From: Larix sibirica
Lineage: Eukaryota > Streptophyta > Pinopsida > Pinales > Pinaceae
Reading direction: 5' to 3'
NCBI GenBank assembly: GCA_004151065.3
Contig: NWUY0300053264.1
Location: 16,860-41,485, forward strand
Length of the DNA: 24,626 bases
The position numbers and the translations under genes are program-made. Below, one piece after another: positions 9,430 to 18,304 of this stretch (position 1 is its first letter; the number at the start of each line of letters is the position of its first letter). Under the pieces are notes generated by a model. That model was not told where the DNA came from, searched no databases, and saw only the letters and a program-made list of their open reading frames with translations.

Positions 9430-10123
9430 AAGGGGGGGATTTTCAAGGCAGTCCTCCTTTAAGGGCCTTGGAAATTGATGCTTGCTTGCCTTTTTTAATT
9501 TCCAATACTATTTTTTCTTGTGCCTTAAGAAGGTGGGAATTTCATCACATATGGTTGGATTGAGCTGGATCAAGGGAATATCACCTCTGGAAGGGGAAAC
9601 CTCCTTTTTCCTGCCCCTTGATCACAAGGCATAACCTTTATTAGGGGGAAGGACCTTAAAAGGAAAACCATGGGGAGAGTTCCTACTTTGAACCACACCT
9701 TCTAATGAAGCCACTTGTGTCTCTCCAACAACTTCATGAGAAGACGATGAGGTACATTGGGGGGCATCAGGGGATCAAATATTTTAGAGACCTTGGAAGG
9801 GGGAATACAAGGGGAAGTGGGAGGGGGAGAGGGAAAAGGAAAATAAGCAGAGGAGCGGGGCTGGGGCGAGAGATCAAGTACATTTGGAACCTTCGTGAGA
9901 CATAGGCGCTTATGTCTCCTAAGACGCCTTCATTTCCACCATGTCCTTTGTTGGATAAGCCTCTTGCCACTTCATTGGAGGAGGGTGCACTGTATCCAAG
10001 ATTTGCACCTCTTTGCATTTTTTTAGCCACACTTTAGGTGTCCAAATGAGGAAGGAAAAAAATGATTTCATTGTGACTGTACATGTCCAATAGTATGGCA
10101 CACATAACAATGGACTGGAGTTT
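9430..10123 (-). pseudogene. ORF1 C-terminal tail of LINE copy D
   Basis: This is the stretch between the DUF4283-like part and the endonuclease. The zinc knuckle expected near 10100 is not readable: only scattered Cys remain. A low-complexity part at about 9770-9880 encodes a Pro/Leu-rich stretch (PLPLPLPLVFPLPRSL) from a CT-rich coding strand, then the frame is lost. No catalytic function is expected. Confidence 0.6.
9799..9833 (+). other. Possible G-quadruplex motif
   Basis: Five runs of three or more G on the plus strand: 9799-9803, 9811-9814, 9819-9821, 9823-9827 and 9831-9833, with loops of 7, 4, 1 and 3 bases. This meets the common G3+N1-7 rule. It is the non-coding strand of the Pro/Leu-rich ORF1 tail of copy D, so the element RNA would carry C-runs and not the G-quadruplex. 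A biological role is not shown. Confidence 0.55.
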
Positions 10124-10705
10124 TCAATAGTCTCCTTTTTGATTCCATGTTTGCTCCCCATAAACTAAGTCCAAATTGCCCACCAGTCCATCATGAACAT
10201 CCACCTTAATTTGGAACCATGCCCATTTGTAGTCAGTTTTAGACTCCCAATTCGGCTTAAGACCAACAAAAAACCTTATATAGTTATCCATTTCCTCCAA
10301 TGCCTCCAACATCCAAAACCCTAGTAGGAGACTTGGTAAAATTTCCCAGACCCTCATGAAGGACACTGGTTCACATTCTGGGTCAAAATCGACATACCTT
10401 TGCTTAATTACAAAACTAGGGACCCTAGGTCTAGTTTCTCCCCATAATATACTACAATCCTTCGCCAATTGGAAAATGAAACATGACCACCGTCTAACCA
10501 AGGTATGATATTCCAAAACATATATGATTAGAGGCTTCCATGATTGCTCCATCCACCTCCCTAAGGCTGCACCATTAACCTCTTTACCACTGAACCTACT
10601 CACCAACGTTTTTCCATATAATCTTGAAACCTGCTTAATTAATACATATTTACCCACCAACCTCTTTTTTTTTAACAAAAACGTGAAATAGTATTGTATA
10701 AACAT
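10124..10705 (-). pseudogene. ORF1 DUF4283-like domain, LINE copy D
   Basis: A 193-codon open frame, the longest uninterrupted protein piece left of the gap. It follows the plant LINE ORF1 (DUF4283) pattern: GAALGRWMEQSW, then a FIFQLAKDCSILW segment, FVIKQRYVDFDPECEP (usual W...FDPxxD) and VWEILPSLLLGFWMLEALEE (usual VWVxLPxLPLEFWxxxxLxxIGN), then a beta-rich CVEV-like end. The protein would bind element RNA. The upstream start is unclear: the first residues (Phe/Lys-rich) lie in AT-rich sequence and may be fortuitous. Confidence 0.72.
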
Positions 10706-10983
10706 AGGATAAATTACAAAATTCCCCTCCTTGAAGGGTAAACCATAGCCTGGATAATGAGAAATCCAGAGTTGTAAAAATAAGATTTTCAGTCATGGGT
10801 ATTGTTTCTTCTAACTGTTCATATCTATTGCCTTTTACTGAGTAAATCCTAACAAACCGATTACATATATAATCACAAAAAACATCTAACAAAACAAAAC
10901 AGGTAGTATGCATCAACATTCCTGGAATTAAGCAGGAGGGATTCCTTCATGTGTCTGCGAGTCATCTTCCATCAGAGAGTTGT
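10706..10983. other. Unassigned 5' flank of LINE copy D
   Basis: A 278-base stretch between the ORF1 frame of copy D and the assembly gap. It could hold the 5' untranslated region of D, or flanking DNA. The 89-codon minus frame at 10650-10919 is Cys/Phe-rich, resembles no domain I recognise, and runs out of frame into ORF1; it is not supported as a gene. Confidence 0.5.
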
Positions 10984-11851
10984 NNNNNNNNNNNNNNNNN
11001 NNNNNNNNNNNNNNNNNNNNNNNNNNNNNNNNNNNNNNNNNNNNNNNNNNNNNNNNNNNNNNNNNNNNNNNNNNNNNNNNNNNNNNNNNNNNNNNNNNNN
11101 NNNNNNNNNNNNNNNNNNNNNNNNNNNNNNNNNNNNNNNNNNNNNNNNNNNNNNNNNNNNNNNNNNNNNNNNNNNNNNNNNNNNNNNNNNNNNNNNNNNN
11201 NNNNNNNNNNNNNNNNNNNNNNNNNNNNNNNNNNNNNNNNNNNNNNNNNNNNNNNNNNNNNNNNNNNNNNNNNNNNNNNNNNNNNNNNNNNNNNNNNNNN
11301 NNNNNNNNNNNNNNNNNNNNNNNNNNNNNNNNNNNNNNNNNNNNNNNNNNNNNNNNNNNNNNNNNNNNNNNNNNNNNNNNNNNNNNNNNNNNNNNNNNNN
11401 NNNNNNNNNNNNNNNNNNNNNNNNNNNNNNNNNNNNNNNNNNNNNNNNNNNNNNNNNNNNNNNNNNNNNNNNNNNNNNNNNNNNNNNNNNNNNNNNNNNN
11501 NNNNNNNNNNNNNNNNNNNNNNNNNNNNNNNNNNNNNNNNNNNNNNNNNNNNNNNNNNNNNNNNNNNNNNNNNNNNNNNNNNNNNNNNNNNNNNNNNNNN
11601 NNNNNNNNNNNNNNNNNNNNNNNNNNNNNNNNNNNNNNNNNNNNNNNNNNNNNNNNNNNNNNNNNNNNNNNNNNNNNNNNNNNNNNNNNNNNNNNNNNNN
11701 NNNNNNNNNNNNNNNNNNNNNNNNNNNNNNNNNNNNNNNNNNNNNNNNNNNNNNNNNNNNNNNNNNNNNNNNNNNNNNNNNNNNNNNNNNNNNNNNNNNN
11801 NNNNNNNNNNNNNNNNNNNNNNNNNNNNNNNNNNNNNNNNNNNNNNNNNNN
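10984..11851. other. Assembly gap of 868 N
   Basis: Unbroken Ns. The gap removes most of RNase H and the 3' end of copy C, and possibly the 5' end of copy D. Open frames drawn across it are artefacts of the Ns. Confidence 1.
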
Positions 11852-12068
11852 TTCTCCTTCCTAATCCCCACGCATATTGGAATAAATTGTTGCCTCCAGG
11901 GTCATAAACAACCCCTCCCACACCTGCCACCCCTGGATTGCCTTTCAACGCACCATCAAAGAAGAGATCACACTGTGAATGATTTTTCTTCCAAGCATGA
12001 AAGTCATGTTGGGATAAATTAAGGGCCCAGAAAGGTCTTGGAGAGATTTTGGACTGAAGGGAACTCAA
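11852..12068 (-). pseudogene. Start of RNase H, LINE copy C (cut by gap)
   Basis: The reading SPRPFWALNLSQHDFHAWKK leads into CDLFFDGALKGNPGVAGVGG and then YDPGGNNLFQYAWGLGRR before the gap. The first catalytic Asp (FFDGAL, about 11955) is kept. The Trp in FHAWKK is intact here but is a TAG stop in copy A, so this copy supplies the ancestral state. The other acidic residues are hidden in the Ns. Confidence 0.85.
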
Positions 12069-12909
12069 AACTAATAAGTTTGAGACCCACTAAGATTCAG
12101 ATGGAGAAAGAGTTTCTTGTTGAGAGTGCCAACCCACGCAAGCCATGAATTATTTTAACTGAGAAGTGATACTCCTTACCATTTTGCTCACCTCCGGATG
12201 TTTCCCTTCGAATATGTCCTTATTTCTGGTTAGCCAAATTTTCCAATTGATATACTTAGGTAGAGTGTTCCAAAGCTTAGCTAGGAGTTTTTTATTAGTT
12301 GTGATCCCCAGATAGCAATGTCCCCACCCTTTGAAGAAGCCACTTATATGATTGGGAAGAGAGATATCAATTCTTAGGTCCTTTACCATTTCTGCCCAAA
12401 CTTGAAGCATGAAACTGCAGTTCAAAAATAAATGTTGCACTGATTCTTATTTCCTTTTACAGAGGACGCGTATGCTAGGACCTGCTATTCCCCTTTTTCT
12501 TAGGTTCTCAGTAGTTAATATTTTTTGCTGAGATAGAATCCAGGAAAAGGCACATAATTTGGTAGGGAAATCACGATGCCAGACTCTCTTCCATTTCTGA
12601 TCCATAGGGGGCGTTGGGAAATTAGCTAGGAGAAGCTTATAACCATCCTTCACTCTGTAAAAACCTCTTTCCCCCCATCCCCTCGAATATTTCTCCCTAA
12701 AATTTAGGGGGGCCTTCCATTGAGAGAAGACTGAATCTCTTGCAAATTTCCACGGAGACTTTTGGGTGGATCAAGGGATTTCCAACCCGTCCAATTCACC
12801 TTTTCATCCCAAGATGAGAGGTCGTGAATTTTGAAAATATTTTTCTCCTGTAGGAAATTCCTTATGCCACTGAGGGACTCATTGCTTTTCAAAGGAAGGT
12901 TACCCAATA
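12069..12909 (-). pseudogene. zf-RVT region of ORF2, LINE copy C
   Basis: A plant LINE zf-RVT domain: YKLLLANFPTPPMDQKWKRV, then WHRDFPTKLCAFSWILSQQK, LRKRGIAGPSIRVLCKRK (usual C-X2-C; first Cys is Arg), a TAA stop at about 12445, then SVQHLFLNCSFMLQVW. The frame 12447-12653 and the next piece 12150-12440 are in the same frame, so the stop is a simple substitution. The part 12704-12907 is in another frame. The following helix (WLTRNKDIFEGKHPEVSKMV) leads into RNase H. Confidence 0.8.
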
Positions 12910-13480
12910 TCCTTTCTTCTCGTATATTGATTCTTTTCCCACTTCCAGGGATCCAATAAATGTTCTCTTTAATTACAGGGACCGAGGATTTGCAAAGATT
13001 CCATATTTTTGTTCCCTCCCCTGTAAATTCCTTGTCAATACATCGTAGCCTGCTCTTTATTATATATATTTTTAAATAAAATATCCTTCCACCATTCGTT
13101 CTTACCTATAACAAGCCTCCACAAGATTTTGGCACCTATGGCTATATTATTTAATCTGGGTTCTCTTATTGCCAGGCCCCCTTTATTTTTCTCAGATCTG
13201 ACAGACTCCCACTTTACCAAATGGAATTTATTTTATCCATTTAGGCCTCCTTGCCATAAGAAATTTCTAATTTATTTGCTTATATTTCTCATTATTCCCA
13301 TTAGAGAAAGGACCATGCAGCAACGGTAGATGTGAATGGAGTTAAGCAATGACTTAATGAGAGTTACCCTTCCATCCAGGTTCATCCACTTTACCCCCAG
13401 GACTGAACCTTGATCTTGATTTTAGTTATAATCTCTCTCCATCCTTCAGTCCTGCCCTACAATGTGATATGTATACCCAA
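12910..13480 (-). pseudogene. RT thumb/connection, LINE copy C
   Basis: Group 1 thumb region. The clearest piece, 13035-13220, reads MVKWESVRSEKNKGGLAIRE then PRLNNIAIGAKILWRLV, the conserved HLVKWExVxxPKxxGGLxIR...N.AL.AKxLWR segment of plant LINEs. The upstream GxVTLIKSVLxSIPxY part can be followed on the complementary text at about 13300-13390 but is shifted in frame. Confidence 0.75.
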
Positions 13481-14640
13481 GTACTTGAAGGAGTTCCATT
13501 TCCCAACCACTTTGAAGTCTAGCATCCTGGATATGATTGTGTTCATATTGCTGGTGCAATTCCAAGTGTAGATGCAACATTTCCTTTTGTTGATTCCCCC
13601 CTGATATGTCTAGGAAATCAAAAAGAGTTTTGGAGAAAATATTGGTGACTTCAATGGTGGCCTTCCCCAGCAAAATGGTATCATTCACGAATTGCGCGTG
13701 GTTGACTGGCCTTACTCCTCTTACAGTATTTATCCCGTGAAGCTCACCAAATCTCACATAGCTATTTAATTTCCTGTTGAAGGATTCAATAGTGATAATG
13801 TAAAGGAAGGGGGATAACAAACACCCCTGCCAAAGGACTCTTCTTTCCTTAAAAAACCCAGTCAGTATCCCATTGCAAAGAGGAGAGATCCATGGTCCTC
13901 CAATGCAGGCCCTGATCCAATTTATAAAAGTAGAAGAAAAACCAAAATCTTGTAAAACTTGAAAAATAAAGCTATGTCTTACTCTGTCGAAGGCATTGGG
14001 CAAATCTAGTTTGATAGCCATACCTTTTTCTTTACTGTTGTAGCTTGAGTGTATAGCCTCTTGAACAATAATGGTGTTGTCTGTTATCTGTCTTCCTGAC
14101 ACAAACCATCCTTGATTTTCCAAAATGAGCTTCGGAATAATCCTTTTTAACCTTCTTGAAATAATTTTGGTAAGGATTTTATAAGAAGCATTACAAAGGG
14201 AGATAGGGTGATACATATCCAAAGAGGTTGGCTTCCTTTCTTTGGGAATGAGCTCAATGAAGGACGAGTTTGTTGCTCCTCCTAGTTTTGTTCCTTCCCA
14301 TAGAACAATTCAACATTCTACATAGGTCTCTTTTAATAAAATGCCAAAAGTGCCGATAGAAGCTGGTAGGAAACCCGTTTGGTCCAGGGGATTTTCCCGA
14401 GTGCAAAGACCAAATAGTTTTTTGACCTCTTCCTCCATGATGTGTTGGTTCAACATCTTGTTTTTTTTATTGTTGACAAGCTTTGGAATGCCCGAGCAAA
14501 AAAAATCAGAAAGCGAGTCCACCGGTTTTTCGTCTTCCTTGTACAAAGTTTGGAAGTAATTGAAAATTGCATTTTTGATCTGCAACCCTGAGGTAATAAC
14601 CCCTTCCTCTTCATTATCCATCTCTAAAATGGTGTTTTAT
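13446..14640 (-). pseudogene. Reverse transcriptase of LINE copy C
   Basis: The 258-codon open frame 13446-14222 is the longest RT piece in the window. In order: LDMYHPISLCNASYKILTKI; LILENQGWFVSGRQITDN (usual QGGFV; Gly to Trp); IKLDLPNAFDRV (motif A, Asp kept); FINWIRACIGGPWISPL; a damaged motif B (ERRVLWQGCLLSPF; usual TRGLRQG); and HAQFVNDTILLG (motif C, first Asp replaced by Asn, about 13677-13700). After SGG a 2-base loss relative to copy B (near 13596) shifts the frame. Upstream, 14310-14621 holds the RT N-terminus with a frameshift after MEEEVKKL. Confidence 0.9.
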
Positions 14641-15059
14641 CTCATTATTTATTTATGCTTATTATGAAAGAATTTGGTATTCTGATCTACATCCTTAAGC
14701 CAAAGAATTATGGACCTTATCCTCCATTCCTCCTCATCTTTCCTTTCATAATGATGCACTTTCTCCTGCAACTCCTGCTCACTTTTTATATGAGAATCGG
14801 TTATTTCACCCGTATCCATGAATTCTTGAAGATCCTTAAGATCCTTTGAGTAGTAGCCTTCAAGTGCCCAATTGAGGGTCTATTCTTGGCCCATTCCTTG
14901 AGAGCTATTTTTCGTTGCCTTTAGTTTGGATTCCCATATGAAACCGGGGGAACCATGAATAAAGACTTTCCATGCATTCGAGACCAGATTTGACACTTCA
15001 TTCTTCTCTTGTCCAAGATGAGAGAAATTTAAAAGGAAGAGGGCCTAGATTTAAGGGAA
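14641..15059 (-). pseudogene. EN-RT linker, LINE copy C
   Basis: Matches the linker that is best read in copy A (21454-21860): pieces such as KDLKDLQEF, HELQEKVHHYERKDEEEW (with changes) and LWLKxxDQNTKFFHNKHK, which corresponds to the conserved WLxxGDxNTKFFH motif of plant LINEs. The frame is broken by several stops. The plus-strand frame 14655-14849 is its antisense shadow. Confidence 0.7.
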
Positions 15060-15561
15060 GAAGAAATTCCAGCAAAATAGGCCTATGATCAGACACAACA
15101 GAGGTTAAGATTCTAGAGGAAGGGATAGAGGGGTTGTGTAAGAGGAACTGTTTAACCAAAATCTGTCAATGACGCGCTGCAATGTAGCCAGGCCCAACTC
15201 TTCGATTATTCCACGTAAGATGTCCTTTTTTTGGTTTGATGTATGTAAGTCCCAAGAGGCCATCAAATCTTCGAGGTGTTCCCCAAAGGGATCTCTTACC
15301 TTGGTACCTCCCGCCTTTCTTCCCCCGATATTGTGGCGTTGAAGTCTTCAAACTATTGTTTTAGATGAAATTTTGTCTTCTGAGGTCCTCAAGCGAGAGA
15401 CAAATTCAAGCTTCTTGTTGTATATAGTGGGTCCATAAACATTTAGTATTTGAACTGCTTATCCTCTTCCTTATCTTCTAACTCAATCATTATCCAGTTA
15501 GAGTGCTCCATTCAACAATAAGTCTGAATCATGTTCTTATTCCACCATATGGATATTCCTC
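15060..15561 (-). pseudogene. Endonuclease C-terminal part, LINE copy C
   Basis: Starts at the N with GISIWWNKN and continues with YKGPT-like NxYGPT, then a broken GDxN segment, DLTYIKPKKGHLTWNNRRVG (about 15190-15250) and SDHRPILLEFLLPLNLGPLP (SDH kept, about 15070-15095). The open piece 15166-15351 joins unrelated frames upstream of the TWNNRR motif. The first motifs of the domain (SWN, QET) are missing because of the break at 15562. Confidence 0.78.
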
Positions 15562-15562
15562 N
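15562..15562. other. Single N between LINE copies C and B
   Basis: The sequence changes at this base from the copy C endonuclease (GISIWW) to the RT of copy B (GIPI), two places more than 2 kb apart in copy A. It probably marks a contig join. Confidence 0.9.
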
Positions 15563-16660
15563 GAGATAGGTATGCCCAAGTACTTGAAGGAGTTCCATTT
15601 CCCAACTACTTTGAAGTCCAAAATCCTAGAAATGATTGAGTTCATATTGTTGGTGCAATTCCAAGTGTAGATGCAGCATTTCCTTTTGTTGATCTTCCCC
15701 CCTGAGATGGCTAGGAAATCAGAGAGAGTTTTGGAGAAAAGATTGGTGACTTCCATGGTGGCCTTCCCCAGCAGAATGGTATCATCCGTGAATTGCGCGT
15801 GGTTGACTGGCCTGAATCCTCTTACAATATTTATCCCAGTGAGCTCGCCAGATCTCACAAAGGTGTTTAATTTCCTGTTGAAGGCCTCAACAGTGATAAT
15901 GTAAAGGAAGGGAGATAACGCACACCCCTGCTGAAGACCTCTTGTCGCCTTAAAAAAACCCAGTCGATCTCCCATTATAAAGAGGAGAGATCCATGGTCC
16001 TCCAATGCAGGCCCTGATCCAATTTATAAAAGTAGAAGAAAAACCAAAATCTTGTTAAACTTGAAAAAGAAAGCTATGTCTTACTCTGTCAAACGCATTA
16101 GCCAAGTCCTGTTTGATAACCATCCCTTTTTCTTTCCTGTAGTAGCTTGAGTGTATAGCCTCTTGTACAACAATGATGGTGTCCGTTATCTGTCTTCCCG
16201 ACACAAACCCTCCTTGATTTTCCAAAATGAGTTTCGGAATAATCCTTTTTAACCTTCCTGAAATAATTTTAGTAAGGATTTTATAAGAAGCATTGCAGAG
16301 GGAGATAGGGTGATACATGTCCAAAGATGATGGCTTCCTGTCTTTGGGAATGAGCACAATGAAGGACGAGTTTGATGCTCCTCCTAGTTTGTTCCTACCC
16401 ACAGAACAATTCAGCATTCTACAAAGATTTCTTTTGATAATGTGCCAGAAGTGCCTATAGAAGCTGATAGGAAACTTTTCCAGTCCAAGGGCTTTATCCG
16501 GGTGCAAAGACCAAATAGCTTTTTTGGCCTCTTCCTCCGTGATACGTTGGGTCAATATCTCATTTGTTTTATTGTTATCAAGCTTTGGAATGCCAGAGCA
16601 GAAAAAATCAAAAAGCGACTCCATCAGTTCTTCATCTTCCTTGTACAAAGTTTGGAAATA
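15563..16660 (-). pseudogene. Reverse transcriptase of LINE copy B
   Basis: The 197-codon frame 16055-16648 carries EEAKKAIWSLHPDKALGLEKFP (usual KAPGPDGFP), LIPKDRKPSSLDMYHPISLC, LILENQGGFVSGRQITDT and IKQDLANAFDRVRH (motif A). A TAA stop follows SFLFQV at about 16052-16054, where copy A has TTA. The next part runs to a shift at an A7 run (about 15952-15958; six A in copies A and C), after which 15563-16005 gives RGLQQGCALSPFLYIITVEA (motif B) and HAQFTDDTILLG (motif C, both Asp kept), then SGGKINKRKCCIYTWNCTNN and FKYLGIPI. Only these two lesions interrupt the catalytic core. Confidence 0.92.
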
Positions 16661-17100
16661 ATTGAAAATTGCATTTTGAATCTATGGCCCCGAGGTAATA
16701 ACCCCTTCCTTTTCATTGTCCATCTCTAAAATGGTGTTTCATCTCATTCTTTCTTTATGTTGATTATGAAAGACTTTTGTATTCTAATCTCCAGCCTTAA
16801 GCCAAAGACTTATGGACCTTATCCTCCATTCCTACTCATCTTTCCTTTCATAATGATGCACTTTCTCCTGCAACTCATGTTCCCTTTTTATATGAGAATC
16901 AGTTACTTCACCCTTCTCCATGTATCCTTGAAGATCCTTAAGATCCCTTTGAGCAGTCTCCTTCAAGTGCCCAGTCGAGGGTTTATTCTTGGCTCATTCC
17001 TTAAGAGCCTTTTTTGTTTCCTTTAGTTTGGATTCCCAAATGAATCTCCGAGGGAACCATGAATAAAGACTTTCCATGCATTTGAGACCATATTTGACAC
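16661..17100 (-). pseudogene. EN-RT linker, LINE copy B
   Basis: Colinear with 21281-21800 of copy A; the WLKxxDQNTK-type motif and the charged helix can be recognised but the frame is interrupted. Plus-strand open frames at 16757-17026 and 16442-16729 are antisense shadows of this and the RT N-terminus. Confidence 0.7.
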
Positions 17101-17674
17101 TTATTCTTCTCTTGTACAAGAGGAGAGAAATTTAAAAGGAAGAGGACCTATATTTAAGGGAAGAAGAAATTCCAGCAAAATAGGCCTATGATCAGACACA
17201 ACAAAGGTTAAGATTCTAGAGGAAGGGATAGAGGGGTTTGTGTAAGAGAAAACTATTAACCAAATATCTGTCCTGACGCGCTGCAATGTAGCTAGGCCCA
17301 ACTCTTCGATTATTCCACGTAAAGATTCATTTTTTGGTTAGATGTATGTAAGGTCCCAAGAGTCCATCAAATATTCGAGGTGTTCCCCAAAGGGATCTCT
17401 TACCTTGGTACCTCACCGCCTTTATTCCCCCGATATTGTGCCATTGAAGTCTTCAAAAACTATTGTTTTAGATGAAATTTTGTCTTATGAGGTCCTAAAG
17501 CGAGAGACATAATTCAAGCTTCTTGTTGTATATAGTGGGTCCATAAAAATTTAGTATTCTGAACTGCTTATCCTCTTCCTTATATTCTAACTCAATCATT
17601 ATCCAGTTAGAGTGGCTCCATTCAACAATAAGTCTGAATATGTTCTTATTCCACCATATGGATATTCCTCTAGA
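17101..17674 (-). pseudogene. Endonuclease C-terminal part, LINE copy B
   Basis: Begins beside the N with SRGISIWWNKNIFRLIVEWS, SHSNWIMIELEYKEEDKQFR and LNFYGPT (17495-17674). The GDxN segment that should follow is broken by stops. Further on come FTWNNRRVGP and, in 17101-17301, RILTFVVSDHRPILLEFLLP (SDH kept, about 17190). The Trp of SHSNW is TGG here and TAG in copy A. The motifs before GISIWW are missing. Confidence 0.8.
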
Positions 17675-17675
17675 N
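17675..17675. other. Single N between LINE copy B and the coiled-coil frame
   Basis: The base following TCTAGA of the copy B endonuclease. To its right the sequence is unrelated to LINE endonuclease. Probably a contig join, so the coiled-coil frame may not truly adjoin copy B. Confidence 0.88.
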
Positions 17676-18230
17676 ACGAGCCTCAATCCTGTCATTTCCG
17701 CTTTGCAAAGTATCAAATAACTGCCCCTTCAAAGAGAACAAGAAGTGCTTAAGGCCTTCAAAGTTGTCCTGTTGATGGTCTTTTATACCCTTGACATCTT
17801 TCTGCATTTCTTCAAGCTCACCGACATGGACGCGGACATTGGTTTCCACATCCTCGAGTCTCGAATCCATTCGGGTAAGGTCCAGACCGATTTGTCTGCT
17901 TTTGTCCAATGCAGCTTTGGAGACTTCAAAGACGTTGCGAGCGTTCTTTCTGATATCCCGTTGAACCACCTTAATCTCCCGAAGCTCCTTCATCATATTA
18001 TCCATATTCATCCTCCTGTTAGCTGAGAGAGACCAGGGACGGATTCCCAGACCGACTCTGAGATACAACGTGTCGCAAGTGAGGGATTCGATACCAAACA
18101 CCACCATTTGAAACACTGTACCTTCTCCCATATAAGAATAATGCGAACAAGAGCCTAGAGAGATCGACATAACTTCACATGCTTCCATATCCATGCCACA
18201 GCTACCTCCATTAATGTGAGTGAGGGTTGT
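17676..18230 (-). CDS. Unknown coiled-coil protein frame, partial (cut at an N)
   Basis: I do not recognise this gene. The frame is open from just below the TAG at 18233-18231 to the N at 17675, about 185 codons without a stop; the first ATG is 18194-18192. The first 55 residues are mixed and hydrophobic (including YSYMGEGTVFQMVVFGIESL). The rest is highly charged and heptad-like: MKELREIKVVQRDIRKNARN, then LDLTRMDSRLEDVETNV, HVGELEEMQKDVKGIKDHQQ and LKHFLFSLKGQLFDTL. It would form a long coiled coil. It is far more open than the flanking LINE pseudogenes. It could be a third ORF or 3' part of LINE copy A, the gag or coil of another element, or an exon. The antisense frame 17745-18026 is a shadow. 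Confidence 0.5.
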
Positions 18231-18304
18231 CTAAGGGAGGGCTTTAAAGCCTGAACTATAGTGGATTCCACTTGTCCAAAAAACGAGAGTGTACCTATGC
18301 ATGC
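18158..18304 (-). other. Open extension beyond the RNase H stop of copy A
   Basis: After the TGA at 18307-18305 the RNase H frame stays open for 49 codons, to TAG at 18157-18155 (for example SFFGQVESTIVQALKPSLRQ). TGA may be a decayed Arg or Trp codon and ORF2 may once have ended here. It overlaps the start of the coiled-coil frame in another register. Confidence 0.4.

Larger units (their letters stand above)
5328..10705 (-). mobile_element. LINE copy D (group 2), ORF1 to RNase H, heavily decayed
   Basis: A near-full-length plant L1-type LINE on the minus strand, related to copy E. Order from 10705 down: DUF4283-like ORF1, Pro/Leu-rich ORF1 tail, endonuclease, helical linker, RT, thumb, zf-RVT region, RNase H and a C-terminal tail ending in a stop at 5330-5328. 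It has dozens of stops and frameshifts and the RT active site is lost, so it is an old copy. The 5' end is uncertain because an assembly gap starts at 10984, with only about 280 unassigned bases between. Confidence 0.88.
11852..15561 (-). mobile_element. LINE copy C (group 1), EN to start of RNase H
   Basis: A group 1 LINE close in nucleotide sequence to copies A and B (long, readily aligned stretches with scattered mismatches, judged by eye). It starts abruptly at an N (15562) inside the endonuclease with GISIWWNKN and ends in the 868-N gap within RNase H. Order: EN, linker, RT, thumb/connection, zf-RVT, RNase H. It carries small indels and stops throughout. The abrupt 5' end at an N means truncation cannot be told from assembly breakage. 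Confidence 0.9.
15563..17674 (-). mobile_element. LINE copy B (group 1), EN to RT, bounded by Ns
   Basis: A 2.1-kb piece of a group 1 LINE, colinear with copy A from about 20275 to 22386. It begins at GISIWWNKN in the endonuclease and ends at GIPI after the RT palm; both ends are single Ns. It differs from copies A and C by many scattered substitutions, so it is a separate copy and not a repeat of the same read. Its RT is the best preserved over fingers and motif A. Confidence 0.88.

Noticed and set aside
9767-10030. Pro/Leu-rich 87-codon frame as a secreted or membrane peptide
   Set aside because: It lies in the ORF1 tail of copy D and its hydrophobic run comes from a CT-rich repeat-like tract.
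10949-12068. Four long open frames (294 to 368 codons) on both strands
   Set aside because: They are almost wholly Ns. Only the minus-strand end at 11852-12068 is real coding sequence (RNase H of copy C).
15563-17674. Copy B as an allelic or duplicate representation of the matching part of copy C
   Set aside because: By eye there are many scattered substitutions and different indels, more than expected between alleles; it is treated as a distinct copy, though its placement is uncertain.
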